Shown piece by piece: positions 19,031 to 30,785 of a DNA stretch of 64,000 bases. Both the position numbers and the translations under genes were made by a program. The notes beneath the pieces are model-generated. The model was not told the DNA's origin and ran no database searches. It saw only the letters and a program-made list of their open reading frames with translations. The DNA lies in NCBI GenBank assembly GCA_963576735.1, contig OY755189.1:6362622-6426621 (forward strand), given 5' to 3'. How positions within the stretch are numbered: position 1 is the first letter of the stretch; every line of letters begins with the position of its first letter. This DNA is from Bedellia somnulentella (Eukaryota; Arthropoda; Insecta; Lepidoptera; Bedelliidae).

Positions 19031-20957
19031 TAGAGATAAAATATGTACAAACCTGATTAAGGTTTACATATTTGTTTATTTTTCAGTCGTATACACGGCC
19101 CGTTTATTTATATACTGAAAAGTTAAACAAAAATTAACATCGAGATGTAAGAGTTACCTCAATAATAAAGTTGACAGATCGATATTATAGTACTAGTCAT
19201 GTGACGGTTTTTCTTCTATCTTGGACAAAACATTGTACAAACATCACATGTCGTTTATGAAAACTCAAATAATATTAGATATACTGTATATAAATAATAC
19301 TGATAAGCCATTTTTCATATAGATCTATCTTTCTTAGGTTAAGAAGCGGCATCAAATTATGGTTTAAGTTTGCCACAAACAACTGACTAACCAATATTTT
19401 TTTCAGAACATTGACAAATTGATAATGTCGCCACAGAATTCGATATGATAATGCGTATACAATGGATAATCGGTCGTGATACATCATGATAGACGAGAAT
19501 GGTCAGAGAAGACACCCAGTGATCGATGGTTGCCAGACGGGGCCAGATGACTGCCAATTGGAATACGTACGTTATTTTATATTATAAAGTTGTAAAAGAG
19601 AAATGAAAGTTAGAGAAGAATTGATCGCTACTACTACAAGTTCAATATAATTAAATTATTTACAGCTTAACATTTTAAAATTATATTTGACATGACCTAT
19701 TGACATGATATATTTTTAATGTGCAATTATTTCCTCTATTTTAATTTCTTATGTGACGTATGTTTTATCTATAACTATGTGTAAATATTCTGTGTGTTTT
19801 TATTTGAATTGTTTTGTATTTTTTCTTTTTTGATGTTGATATTGTAATATAGTATGAATTTTTGGATTGACATGAGAGGACTATTAGGACTTGAATATTT
19901 ACACGGTTGATGGCAGAACAAGCTCAGGACATAATTTAAAATAATAACTTTAAGCATTTTTTTTATATTTTAATTGCAGATCACTGATTGACATTTTAAT
20001 ATATTTTTGTAACCAAATTGGATCGTCTGCTTGTAATATTATTTTTTATAACCGCGTTCAAAATACTCGTAATTGATGTGGATTTATTGTACACACGGTA
20101 TATTTATATATTAAAAAACATTCATTATTATATTAACCTGACCACCTCTCCGTTATCAAGGCGAATCTTGGATCTATGATACCGATGGACTGACGGGACT
20201 ATCATTTACCGATAGATAATGTAGTTAGGATAACTAAGGTTTTTTGTGGTATTCGTTACTAGTGGATGAAGCCACGAACATGAATATATATTACCGCTAT
20301 CACTTATTATAATCATGCGAAGATGCCTCATGACAAGTTTAAATTTTATATGAAACAAAATTTTTACATAAAAAGTTACACAATGTTTTTCCATAAAGAA
20401 ATTTTTGGGTAAGGGGTGTGACCAATCATTATATTACATAAATCTGGTTACAAATACTTTAAACTTTCAATTATATTGTACAACAAGCAACGTTTTCTGT
20501 TTTAAAAATAAGTTATGAATTGATATACGATCAAAATCTGCATTTGTTTTCACACCCTTTAACATTATTTTAAACTCACATAGTGAACTATATAAATACT
20601 AAAATAGAAACAACAGAATTGGGAACGCGTAAATATAATGAGAATAATACGACTATAAAAATTCCAACATTCCTCAATGTTTTCGCGATAAAAGATACAA
20701 AAGATATGTCATTTGAAGAATGTCATACAAATAAAACAAGTAGAAAAATATAATAGGCGATAAATTATAAGAGCACGGCGCCTAGTCTCGCTTGATAACA
20801 TTCTTTACATATTTGTATGGGAGGTGCTATATTTTACAGAAATGTGTACTCTACTTTACACTCTATTATTAACCCCTTGTTTTATTATTTTTTAAATTCC
20901 TTTTTAGTTTTGAACTTTTAATGAGTTATTAATTCTTATTTTAATCTGATTATTACA
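19031..20957. other. AT-rich intronic stretch, no gene
   Basis: Long unique-looking AT-rich sequence with small open frames (for example 19275-19487, 20206-20394) lacking domains or splice context. Confidence 0.35.
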
Positions 20958-21929
20958 TCTATACTTATAATAAATCTGTAGAGAGGTCAATTCTGTACAT
21001 GAAATATATTTTCAAAATAACCATCAGGTGGTGATTAGGGATCGATACTGATGCCAAAAATGCTATCAGTAAAATTTTTGTCTGTCTGTCTGTCTGTCTG
21101 TCTGTCGGTTTGTATGTTCCTTATGGAAACATAAACTACTCGACGGATTTTAACGAAACTTGGTACAATTATTCTTCATACACCTTCGCAGGTTTTTGTA
21201 TACTTTCCAGCAGAGTAGTAAAGGGGAATTTTTAGAAATTTTGGGAAAACTGGAGAAGTTACTCCATTTTTTAAGCTTCCGTCGCGTGTGCAGCCTCAAT
21301 GGTTAAACTTATATAGAAATCATGTGTGACGGAAATATTCTTCATAAAATTATCAAAAAAAAAATCCTCAACAGTTTATGTCTATCTTTTACGGTTGACT
21401 CACAATAACACGTGTAATTCCTGATAGCATAGCAGTTCGGAACATTTTTATTATATTTGTTTACTCTTACGTTTGTAAACCTTTCACTCATCCCTAATTT
21501 AAAAAAAGTAACATTATTACCTATTCAATAAAAAAAGAATCATAGAAATCGGTAGACAAACACCGAAATTATACATAAAATAAACCACCGCGCCCGTGAC
21601 CAAAACCAAATCTTTACTAATTTACATATAACATACTAGATGGCACCAGTAGCTGCATCCTATATCACGTAATGAAATGATTTATTTTTTAGATTGTTAT
21701 AAATACTTCATAGCGTTTTATTTAAAAATTTGCTATTAAACGGAAATACTGCACCGTTCATCAAAGCGCATTTAAAATCACCAAACTACACTGTTTAGGG
21801 ATTGCTATAAATTTAATAAATTGAAAACATTGCGCTGAATTTCACAATGCTTGAGCAATGACTGAAGAAAGAAACCTCAGATATTTAAAAAAACAACGCT
21901 ACCCGTGCGAAGCTGGGACGATCCACTAG
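20958..21929 (+). mobile_element. Non-autonomous Helitron-like element
   Basis: It starts TCTATACTTATAATAAA after an A and ends gaagctgggacgatccaCTAG before a T. This matches Helitron rules: 5' TC, 3' CTRR, insertion between A and T, no target duplication. It contains a (CTGT)n run at 21080-21105 and the phrase actactcgacggattttaac common to lepidopteran copies. No Rep/helicase frame is present. Confidence 0.65.
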
Positions 21930-22304
21930 TATATATTATTTTTCCTATGGGAATCTTATGGTGTATACTATAACTAAAGTTCAAGACTTATATTTTTCTC
22001 TTTCGAAATGTATGGAGGACAATTATTATAGTGAAGCTTTTTTATGTTTATAAACATGAACACAGGTAGGCAGGTAGGTTTATTATTTGACTAAGCGTTG
22101 TGATTTCTAACTAATTTTTATAGCATTGGTTATAGGAAAACCTTAGTTTTAAAACTGTAAGCTGACTCTGCATCGGCATAAGCGACGGGAATTTTTAAAA
22201 TCGCGCTTAAGTTTTTGAGGCTAGTGGCGATTTATTATTTCGCGCTAGTGATAAGCAAAACTAATTTATGCTATGTATAATTTTTACACATTTTTTACTT
22301 TTGT
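21930..22304. other. Intronic stretch
   Basis: Nothing recognisable. The 11-base SINE-A target copy (tttacttttgt) is at 22294-22304. Confidence 0.4.
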
Positions 22305-22687
22305 AATAAAAACATAACATAACATAAACGTTCACGCCGAATATCCCCGAAGGGGATGGCAGAGGTAATAATACTTCTGAACATCACGTGACTTTGTCAC
22401 CTGGTGTTCAGAGTACCCACGTTTTGCATGGACAGTGTACTCACGTGATAGGGGGCAGGCCTATCGCCGTTTTGTACGAATACACTGTCACATGGCTAAG
22501 TACAACTCAGCCATGTGGGTTTCCTCACGATGTTTTCCCTCACCGTTAACAACCATGATAAATTAACCACACATATGTCTTTAGAAAAGACAAATTGGTG
22601 TAGGCCCGACCCAGGATTTGAACACTAGTCGTTTGCACGGTAAACGAGTGTTCTACCCACTGGGCTATCACGGTTGCTTTTGTGGTG
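22305..22687 (-). mobile_element. SINE-A, full-length
   Basis: The tail is (AACAT)n and the head gggctatcacggttgc. The 11-base duplication tttacttttgt lies at 22294-22304 and 22688-22698. Confidence 0.9.
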
Positions 22688-22698
22688 TTTACTTTTGT

Positions 22699-24846
22699 GT
22701 TTTATCTTTTTAAGCTTGACTTGTTGTACGAGAAACAAAAGAACCGACAGTCTGTTGTTACGGATCACATTTGTTTTTATGTCTCTTATTTTGGGACAAA
22801 ACGAAAGGTTAGAATCTTAAATTGGTTAACAAGAAAAGGTACTTTAATTTGTGTTTGACCTCATTTTTTCCGTAGAATATATTTTTTTAACGTTTTAATA
22901 TATATTGCAATAGTTGTTACTGATACGTAAGGTGTAGTAAATATATAAATTTAGCAGGAGATAAATACAAGCAACATATACAAAAAAATAAATAACTTAG
23001 AGTATATTTTTATATTTGGGTCATATTTGGTTATAAAGAAAAAAAACTCTGGAATAAACAATAAACTAATGCACAGTTTAATGCACATGCCAACGACCTA
23101 ACTCTAAGGGTAATATGAATATTTATTTGTTAAATGTCATTTCCAAAATACAAAAATTATACATAATTAGTAACATTTCATAACAAAATTCACTAAAAGT
23201 AGTTTGATTTATTTTATTATTATTTATTTAACAAAACCTATATTCTTCACATCACTCATTTTTAATATATCTTTGTACCAGTTTTTGACCTAGACCTGAG
23301 ATACAAACTCTCTACGTTATTGTGACCTAAACAGATTGAAATAAACATTATATGAATTAATGTTAGTTCTATGTTTTATGGCCATAGCTCATGTTCAAAA
23401 CTTTCCATTATATTTATTTAGTCCTAATTCTCACTAAACACACATTTGAGAAGCGCGGGTCATCGAACGAGTGGAGTACCTTTCAAATTGTTTTACGAGC
23501 GCAGGCGCCGAATTGCAAATCCAGACGCGGCCGCATTTTCATATATATTTTACACATTCAAATCAAGCAATCGCCTCACGATGAATCAAAATAACCCTTA
23601 ACACGATTGACAAGAATATAAAATCAATTCGATAAAAAACGAGACGATTTTAGAGGACAATCGGACGTAAACATCGAGTGACAATTATTTTAATTGATTC
23701 GAACAGACACCGTGCTGAATCTTTAGCATTTAATTATGCTGAGTTCCCTCATAATATCCATAAAGGTGTCGGCAGAATAGAAGTAATTACAACTTGTGAA
23801 TTAAGGCAAAATAAATAAAATGATAGAAAATTCACACTTTTTGAAATCAAATCGACGATCTTCTGATCATTGTGTAAAATCTGAAGACAGACTGCGGAGA
23901 TCTTATTTTTTTCTATATGTTTGTGCAAACAGATAAACTTATAATTAAGGTATTGTTGTAAAATACAATGATCTATCATGGTTTACTGGCAAGGCTGGCT
24001 TGAAAAAAGCGGTTCCGACATTATTAAATTCTTGAAGAAGATTTAATCAATGGCTGACCCGACTTTCTTCGTACTGTCAAAAAATGAATTTTATACATTG
24101 ACATCACTTGATGGAAGACATGAAATTGTCATATTTAGCCGACCCGCTGATGGTGTCATGCAATGTGAAAAAATATGTTTTCCACTCACTCATACCTTTC
24201 CTACTTTTTCAATAGCTAAGTACCTTCTCCAAATTTTAAGAAACTCTTTACAAAGAGAATTGGTCGAATCGGTCTAGCCGTTTTCAAAATTTGCGCTCAG
24301 CTGCAAATTTAGCGATCCATTTTTATTGACTAGAAGATGGATTATGAAAACATTTAGTATTATTAAAAAAAACAAGATAAATAAATTAAAATCATGAATA
24401 AAGTTTAAATTATAAACCTCCTTCTCTACATAATTCGATTCAACCCTTTTTGAAGAGTATGATACCGAATGTTACACAATGTCTCGCCACGTGTAGTCTG
24501 TAATATTTCCTAAAATTTAACAATATCTTGGAAGTGATCAAAACATTTACCCAAAGAATGCAATACAAGCAAGTTATGGAATGAAACCAACAACAATGAC
24601 AAACTGAATACATTGGATTTAAAAAAAATATGAAAAAAAGCTTTGAAGTTTTAAGAACTAACCATAACAATTAACAATGTGCAAATATTTACGGCATAAA
24701 GTTGCGATTTAATCTAAAACTTCTCACATAGAGTCAACAATGTGTGGGCTACCGCTTAACATAATAAGATATAGGGTGTGAGCGTACATTAATAAATACG
24801 TAGCATACCACTCTTACTAATCTTCTTTCGATGTTATTTTTGTGTA
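22699..24846. other. AT-rich intronic stretch
   Basis: No gene is supported. A less AT-rich patch lies at 23450-23545 (gagcgcaggcgccgaattgc). The frames at 23391, 23749, 24050 and 24440 show no domain. Confidence 0.35.
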
Positions 24847-24859
24847 GTTATATAAATGT

Positions 24860-25096
24860 TGCTGTGTAGTGTCGGCTTAGAATAGCACTACCCCATTTCT
24901 TCCGGTGGGTGTTCGTAAAAGGCGACTAACGGTATTAGGGCTTTTTAGGGGATTTTTGGGCGATGCGGTTGGAGACCCATCACCAACAACCTTTATTTTA
25001 CCATCTTTTCCCCAAGCAACTTCCAAAAGTGGCTAAGGAATTTATAATTCCTTAGCTCTGGCTTAGGGATTTACAACTGTTAGTATATGTATGTAT
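24860..25096 (+). mobile_element. SINE-B, full-length, with 13-base target duplication
   Basis: The head is gctgtgtagtgtcggcttag and the tail atatgtatgtat. The duplication gttatataaatgt is at 24847-24859 and 25097-25109. This copy defines the ends of the family best. Confidence 0.93.
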
Positions 25097-25109
25097 GTTA
25101 TATAAATGT

Positions 25110-25839
25110 CTAAAACATCTGAATACATGTAAATTATAGATTTAGATAGATTAGGTTATATAGTTTATATTTTTAATAAATTTGCAAAATTTGTGATTTC
25201 ACCACTCTCGTTAATAGGTTGCAACCATTAGTATAAGTTACCAAGATTTCAACGTTTTTATATGTATCCGGAGTAGTTCTTTAAAAAAAATGTGTGATCT
25301 GGGTTCCAAAGGGAGTTAAAATATACAAGGTTTTTTTTACTGTTGAGTCGTAAAGCGTATTCAGTAACTTAGACATGTGGCTAAGTCGGTACTGAGTGAG
25401 GCTCCTTCTGTCTGTACTAAATTTGAAACAGGTGCCAAGCCATTAATTGCGTACTCTAGACTATTATAGACTAAATAAGACGTATTCTTTTAAGATCTAG
25501 TACTTTTTCCATCCCATTAAGTAGTGTTAATTGTGGCCACTTTACTTACATACTGGTTTATTATTATTATTTTTACCATAACTTGGAGAAAGAAGCTATA
25601 AGCTAAAAAGCTAGAAGACCACAAAACAAACAGACAAAACTAGTTAATTCTAAAATATATAACCTTAAAGATTAACAAAATAGACGAAATAAACCAAAAA
25701 TATTATGAATGGAGAATATCAATGTGCTAATATATCAAACATGCTATTGGTTTCGTAGGCAAATAAACAAATATGTAGATTTCTTTATTTTTCTTTTCAA
25801 ACTTATCATAAACAGATGGTAGCCTCATAAATTCAGCAA
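25110..25839. other. AT-rich intronic stretch
   Basis: Nothing recognisable. Confidence 0.35.
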
Positions 25840-25976
25840 AAGAGAGAGATCTGACGTATGAAGAACAAAAAGGCATATATGAAAAGATTGATGAATCCAG
25901 ATGAAGCTAGAGAAGTTAGCCAGGATATCTGCCCACCCTAATGAGATCTAATGGCGTGTGCATATGTATGTATGTT
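25840..25976 (+). mobile_element. LINE-C 3' end fragment
   Basis: Reads RMKNKKAYMKRLMNPDEAR and EVSQD, then ccaccctaatgagatctaat and the tail ggcgtgtgcatatgtatgta. A short deletion removes the gatcgatagtctct block. Confidence 0.65.
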
Positions 25977-27106
25977 ATGTAATTTCAATAATATGAGTAA
26001 TGTATGCTTCAGAATTATTACAAATAACCTTTTTTATTCAAATAAACAATTTTCATAAAATTTCAACAGCGTTGAACTGCGCAATGAGAATGTAATTATT
26101 CTCGAGCGATTAGTTAATTATGAATGTAAAGCGTAGAGGTCTACGGCGAATCCGGATGTGAAGCAGACAGAACTAAGACAAGGTAATCAATGGTCAAGCT
26201 TCTAGTGACTAGACTGTAAATACTATTGTCTTTTATATTTGCTATGTTGTGACGGCTATCTCTATCGGGTATCTTTACTTGCTGTTACCTTTCAGCTCTT
26301 GTTTGTGTCTCGAAATTATATTTTTTGTACTTATTATAAAGGAGGTGCTACTATAACGGACGTGATATTATAAGCGTGAAAAGCGAGTAACCGATTTTAA
26401 AAATGTTACATTTATAGAAACCTACAACCGTAAGAAGGAAATTTTGGTTTAATTCAGTACTGTAAATTTGATAAGGGCTGATCAGTGGCTAAAGAAACCT
26501 TTGAAAATTTATGCACCGATGAAAAGCTAAACTAGCTCCAATTCAATATTGATAAGATATTTTTACTTCATCTTTTGTCTCTCGCTAAACACGATTGCGG
26601 TACCAGGGATGTGTACGTTTTAATTATTCTTTAATGCACCATACCTGTTAATTTTGATTCGTTGATTCTTTACTTTATCATGCACACTGAATTCCTCAAA
26701 GCCTATTTATATCGCTACCGAGAGACTGGAGCTGTGTAAGGTAATTTGCCCTATTGGATATTTGGATCCAAACAGTCCACCACGCTGCTCTGGCGAAATG
26801 CGGGTTGGCTAACGACTTGTACAGACTTCATAGTAGTTTAAGCCGCCAGTCCCGTCTTCACAGTAACCAGGACCAACGACATATTAAATTTTAGCTAATC
26901 CATGATGAATAAAATCAAAATCACCTTCAGGAACCCGAGAACTACGGATGGTAAGGCAAAATCTCTACCGTTACCATGAGAGGTTTTAATATTTATTTAT
27001 TTATTTATTCACATTTACAAAAAAAATGCCATTACAGTTAAGACCAATGCGATATTTTTATAAATATACTTATTACATATAAATGGCAAATTAATATACA
27101 TCTACA
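25977..27106. other. Intronic stretch, possible old repeat at 26740-26935
   Basis: Mostly AT-rich. The patch 26740-26935 (ccaccacgctgctctggcga, agtaaccaggaccaacgaca) has the look of a lepidopteran LINE 3' region but I cannot assign it. A (TTTA)n run is at 26993-27011. Confidence 0.35.
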
Positions 27107-27235
27107 CTAATATAATAAAGAGGAAAACTTTGTTTGTTTGGTTGTAATGTATAGGCTCAAAAACTACTTGACCGATTTTTAAAATATTTAATAAAGTTTA
27201 TTAAGTTACTTCCTAGTAAGAATTTTAATTAGTAT
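27107..27235 (+). mobile_element. Helitron-like 5' end
   Basis: Begins tctacactaatataataaag, followed by actttgtttgtttgg and actacttgaccgatttt, the usual 5' part of a lepidopteran Helitron family. No CTAG terminus is visible downstream. Confidence 0.5.
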
Positions 27236-27719
27236 AACCAAAATTTCATCTATAAATTACTCAGTACTATAAAACTAATTGTTTGTAAGTTTTCTCACTT
27301 CATTTCTTATTGTGACTTGATTATAAATTTGTGCTAGCTTTGTCTGGTTTTTATGTTGTCAAAAATTTAATTAAAATTGTATTACAACCCATATTTAACT
27401 TTGTTACCATATTTGCTCTCACGCATACAATATACTCTGTACTTATACTAGATAGCTCAAATACAATACACTGTATATATTAACTTATTGAATAATTAAA
27501 GTTGTTAACCTTTTATGTTCATCGGTATTTTTTAAAGAAATTGAAATAATGAGATTACAAATCATCAGTTAAAAGTTGCCAACTTCGTTGCCCACTACTG
27601 ACTTGAAAAACCTTAAGAAAATGGATTGTGTTATTTTGAGCCGATAATAGATTTAGTTGGTTTGCCTTGTGAAGAATTTCATGAATATCACAAGCAAAAT
27701 TAATTAAAACAATAAATGT

Positions 27720-28035
27720 ACTACTAATAAATAAAGAATAAATAAAAAGAAAAAAAAAATCGACACAAGCGGGAATCGAACCCGCGACCTCGCGTAAATC
27801 TGCCAATTGAGGTAGGAAACGCAAACACTACTTAAACGTGTAAAAGAAATAAAGGGTAGAAGAATTTCGCGCTGGCAGCCATTGACACGGTGGCTTAATT
27901 GGCAGAGCGTCGGGGCGTATACCCGAGGTTGCGGGTTTGATTCCCGCCTGTGTCGAAATTTTTCTTTCCTTTATTTATTCTTTATTTATTAGGAATCATC
28001 CCCACATGAGGTTTTCATGAACAAAAAGATTTAAA
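27720..28035. mobile_element. tRNA-bearing inverted-repeat element, locus 2
   Basis: The left side is a minus-strand tRNA 3' half (27762-27810; gcgggaatcgaacccgcgac) preceded by the inverted tail (aataaataaaaagaaaaaaa). The right side is a complete plus-strand tRNA-like sequence followed by ttctttcctttatttattct and ccccacatgaggttttcatg. The middle holds the core ggtaggaaacgcaaacacta also found at locus 1. The arrangement (tail, tRNA minus, core, tRNA plus, tail) is the same as at locus 1. Confidence 0.7.
27884..27954 (+). tRNA. tRNA-like sequence (pseudo-tRNA) in a repeat
   Basis: 71 bases that fold as a full cloverleaf: acceptor GACACGG with CTGTGTC (one G-T pair), D arm GCTT-AATTGGCA-GAGC, anticodon stem TCGGG-GCGTATA-CCCGA, T arm GCGGG-TTTGATT-CCCGC. 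The loop centre reads GTA, but position 33 is C and not the usual T. Better folded than the 17323 copy. It is inside a repeat, so a SINE or transposon component is more likely than a functional gene. Confidence 0.6.
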
Positions 28036-28659
28036 ATAATGTACTTTTTTTGGTATTATTAAGCATAATAATCTGTAACTTATCATGGAAACAACGTTTT
28101 TGTGTGGCACATTTGTCAAAACGAAGTAACAATAAGTAATAATATCAAGTGACATAATGTTTACTTATCCATAATTAAGACATCAACGCGCATCTAAAGA
28201 AAGTTCGTCTCAACATTCAAAATTCAAAAGTATTATACAATTTTCACTTATTGTTTAAAAGATCATGAACACAACACAACACATGGATACCAATGTAAAG
28301 TTTTTAAATTATTATCCAAGTATGATAAATAAATATTTTATATTATAAGAAGTCTGAACTTAATAGATCATGTAGTTTTTGCTAAATAACAAACAGACAA
28401 TTAAAAATTGAACACTTTTGTATGACAGTCTTGAAAATTAATCATTTTTTACCACATTTTATACAGCGTCGTCGATAGAGTGTTTAATTAAATATGCAAA
28501 CTTAGTCGCACCGTCTAGACGCTATCGTTTTTGCTACTTGGAACTAAGAACCTTGCTCTTCACTACGCTCAGCTCAGATATGTAAACTAATATCACTGCA
28601 GAAACACTCTAATGAAACATAAGAGAACCATTTTCTTCCATAATATATATTATAATTCA
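28036..28659. other. AT-rich intronic stretch
   Basis: Nothing recognisable. Confidence 0.35.
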
Positions 28660-28745
28660 AAAATAAAAAAAATAAAAGATGTTATTAAAGAGTTTATGAG
28701 TAATAATCCCCACATGAGGAATTCATGTCAAAAAACATTAAATTA
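28660..28745 (+). mobile_element. Fragment of the tRNA-bearing element (terminal arm)
   Basis: Contains ataaaagatgttattaaag and taatccccacatgaggaatt, ending acattaaattat. The tRNA part is absent. Confidence 0.6.
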
Positions 28746-29116
28746 TAAAAAAAATAGGCAAATCGTGTTTCAAGTTTTTCCACGAGCCTAAAGAATCAAT
28801 AAAGAACTATAAACGTCAGATGAAGAGCATACTTTCGAAAAAACTAATAATATTCAATAATTAGCACTTTTTTCAAAAATCATTGATTTTTTTACAGTTT
28901 TGTATAGTAATCTTGCATTGAGGAGGTTTTAATTGCTTAATAACACTAAGTTTATGTAAATATTTTCTGTGACGGTTAACTCTTTACTTAACTATTTTTA
29001 ATACTTTATTTTTGAAATTATACATAGCCCCAAATCTATTAGGACACTAGTTCGGGATATTTTACACCATTATGAACCGACAATCTTGCCAACCACCAAA
29101 CCACCAAAAAAACTTA

Positions 29117-29375
29117 AGAACGGAAAACTGTTCTAAAAATCAAACTTTCAAAAATTCACACAACCCTAACCTATCCCAAATCATTGATACAAAACCCTTC
29201 AACTCCTTTATAGTTGTAACCATAGCTATTATATTATCAGTTAACCGACAAACTAGCATTAGAACACCGGAAAAACTTTAAGACAACTAGAAACAATTAG
29301 ACGAAAAACTGTTTAAAACAATTGAACTTTCAAAAATTCACATAACCCTAACCTATCCCAAATCCCTATCAATAT
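29117..29375. repeat. Imperfect tandem duplication in Fs intron 1 near exon 1
   Basis: ctttcaaaaattcacacaac followed by cctaacctatcccaaatc occurs at about 29143-29182 and again at 29327-29367, with similar flanks. The unit is about 185 bases. Confidence 0.7.
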
Positions 29376-29388
29376 AAAAAAAAGTTAC

Positions 29389-29443
29389 CTGTTGCCGGCG
29401 TAGCTAGCATGAGCAGCAAAGGCCAGAGCAGCGCGGCCCGCAT
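29389..29443 (-). CDS. Fs: Follistatin, exon 1: signal peptide
   Basis: The ATG at 29443 opens 18 codons plus one base, ending at a donor (cag|gtaac). The peptide MRAALLWPLLLMLATPAT is a classic signal sequence: a short basic start, a leucine-rich core and small residues at the end. Joined to exon 2 it gives ATPATAGICWSG, with exon phases that agree. The frame is open further upstream, but no better start lies there and the hydrophobic core begins right after this Met. The location inside a GC-rich island fits a first exon. Confidence 0.85.
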
Positions 29444-29580
29444 GCTCCCGCTAACGCGTGAGAGGCATGACGCGGCGCGGCTGCGCGGGTCGCCGGTCGC
29501 CGCGGCACTGACGAGCGACCGCACGTGCCGCCGCCATCGCCGTCGCCGCCGCCGCCGTCGCAACAAGTGTGCCCCCCACC
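29444..29580 (-). promoter_or_regulatory. GC-rich leader / promoter region of Fs
   Basis: A strongly GC-rich, CpG-dense block with (GCC)n-type runs in an otherwise AT-rich setting, directly upstream of the Fs start codon. It most likely holds the 5' untranslated region and core promoter. No TATA box is obvious and the transcription start cannot be set by eye. Confidence 0.55.
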
Positions 29581-29586
29581 CTTGCA

Positions 29587-30451
29587 ATGCATTGAGCTTA
29601 CTAGGAATGAGATTTCTTTTGGTTGTAGGAAAATTTGTAGATGTAGAGCTTACATTACATATATAGCAGGTTCGGGGCTTTTGTGTTGTAGGAAAATTTA
29701 AGTGATGCATTGAGCTTAGATTTATAGTAGAATCGAGTTGTTCGTGGGGTTGTTGTAGGTAAATTTTTAGTAATGCATTGAGCTTATATTTATAGAAGGT
29801 TTAAAAAAAATAAAAAATAAAAATGATTTATTCACAAGAACAAGAGTTACAAATGATGTTCATTTCATAAAATATGTCATTATCAAGTCAATTAAAAATA
29901 TCAATAAATGTAAATTATACAAAATCACTTATTTTACTAAATAACACAACACAGCACATTCGATCTCAATCAAAGCAAAAAAATATAAAAAGTCATAGTA
30001 TCAAATTATTTTCCTTACAAGCAATATTTTAAATGTCACAGTTTTTAATAAATTCTTTTACACCATAGAAACAGTTTTCCATTAAGTAGTCAAATAAAAT
30101 TGTTTTATATTTACACAGCGTGTTTTGTTTTAAATCGTCACTAATAATATTAAATAGTTTTATCGCCATATAGTTGGAGTTTCTCTGACAAATAGCCAAA
30201 CATTTATTGGTTGGGTATTGGAGTTGTATTGTATGATTTCCCCGTTTCGGTCTTATGCCAGGTGGTTTAACATTAAATAGATGCGGATTTTTAAAGACAA
30301 ATATCAACAGTTCATAGATATAGAGACATGGAAAGGGAAGAATTTTTAGTTTCTTAAATAAAGAAACACAACTGATTTGATATTTCTTTGTAAGAAAAAA
30401 TGTAGATTTATTGGTTTCTAGTTACCCACTCCGCGGAATGCATTGAGCTTA
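29587..30451. repeat. Tandem array upstream of Fs, split by a LINE tail
   Basis: The 14-mer atgcattgagctta occurs at 29587, 29705, 29773 and 30438, with a decayed copy at 29641. The first four units are spaced 54-68 bases apart and share ttgtaggaaaattt before and atttatagaaggtt after the 14-mer. The LINE fragment at 29810-30360 separates the last unit from the rest, so it inserted into the array. Confidence 0.75.
29810..30360 (-). pseudogene. Non-LTR retrotransposon, 3' end of ORF2 (LINE-E)
   Basis: The minus strand reads LKILPFPCLYIYELLIFVFK, NPHLFNVKPPG, KRGNHTIQLQYP, NYMAIKLFNIISDDLK and FDYLMENCFYGVKEFIKNC. This is the C-terminal tail of jockey/CR1-type polymerases (the pattern ...Y-x-L-LF...TR..N...KLYN.LP...F...L..YL....FYS..EF). 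A short 3' region with aataaatcatttttatttt follows. 5' truncated. Confidence 0.78.
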
Positions 30452-30669
30452 AATTCATACTAGGTGCGTAATTTCTTTGCCTGATTTTTTTTAGATTAAT
30501 GGTTGCTAGTAAGCAGTTGAAGTTTAATAGCTGAATAAGTTTCAGATGAGAGTACGAGTTGAAGGAGCATCTAAAACTATTTTGTTTTATACATGTGAAA
30601 AATTCAGTGATTATTCATAAGTCTTTATTTAAGGAGGAATCAAAAATTTCAAGTGATAATTGGACAATG

Positions 30670-30785
30670 TGGCTGAAGACTTATTACCAACAATACGTTG
30701 ATCATACTATCTACTCCCCAACCAACTTCTAAAAATGGCTGAGAAATTATTAAATCCGAAGGTCTGGTTATATGTTTTTAGGATT
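30670..30785 (+). mobile_element. SINE-B fragment, very diverged
   Basis: ccaacttctaaaaatggctg then agaaattattaaatccgaag matches the 3' part. Confidence 0.5.

Larger units (their letters stand above)
5601..29388 (-). other. Fs intron 1 (about 23.8 kb)
   Basis: Bounded by the exon 1 donor (gtaac) and the exon 2 acceptor. It separates the signal peptide from the rest of the protein. Its content is listed as separate entries: SINEs, a LINE with a nested BEL/Pao element, a Helitron, tRNA-bearing inverted repeats and an assembly gap. Confidence 0.85.

Noticed and set aside
27555..27824. 89-codon minus-strand open frame
   Set aside because: It crosses the tRNA-like inverted-repeat element; the peptide is a translation of repeat and tRNA sequence.
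27884..27954. Functional nuclear tRNA gene
   Set aside because: It folds well, but it lies in a repeated element, has C at position 33 and no convincing isoacceptor; kept as tRNA-like.
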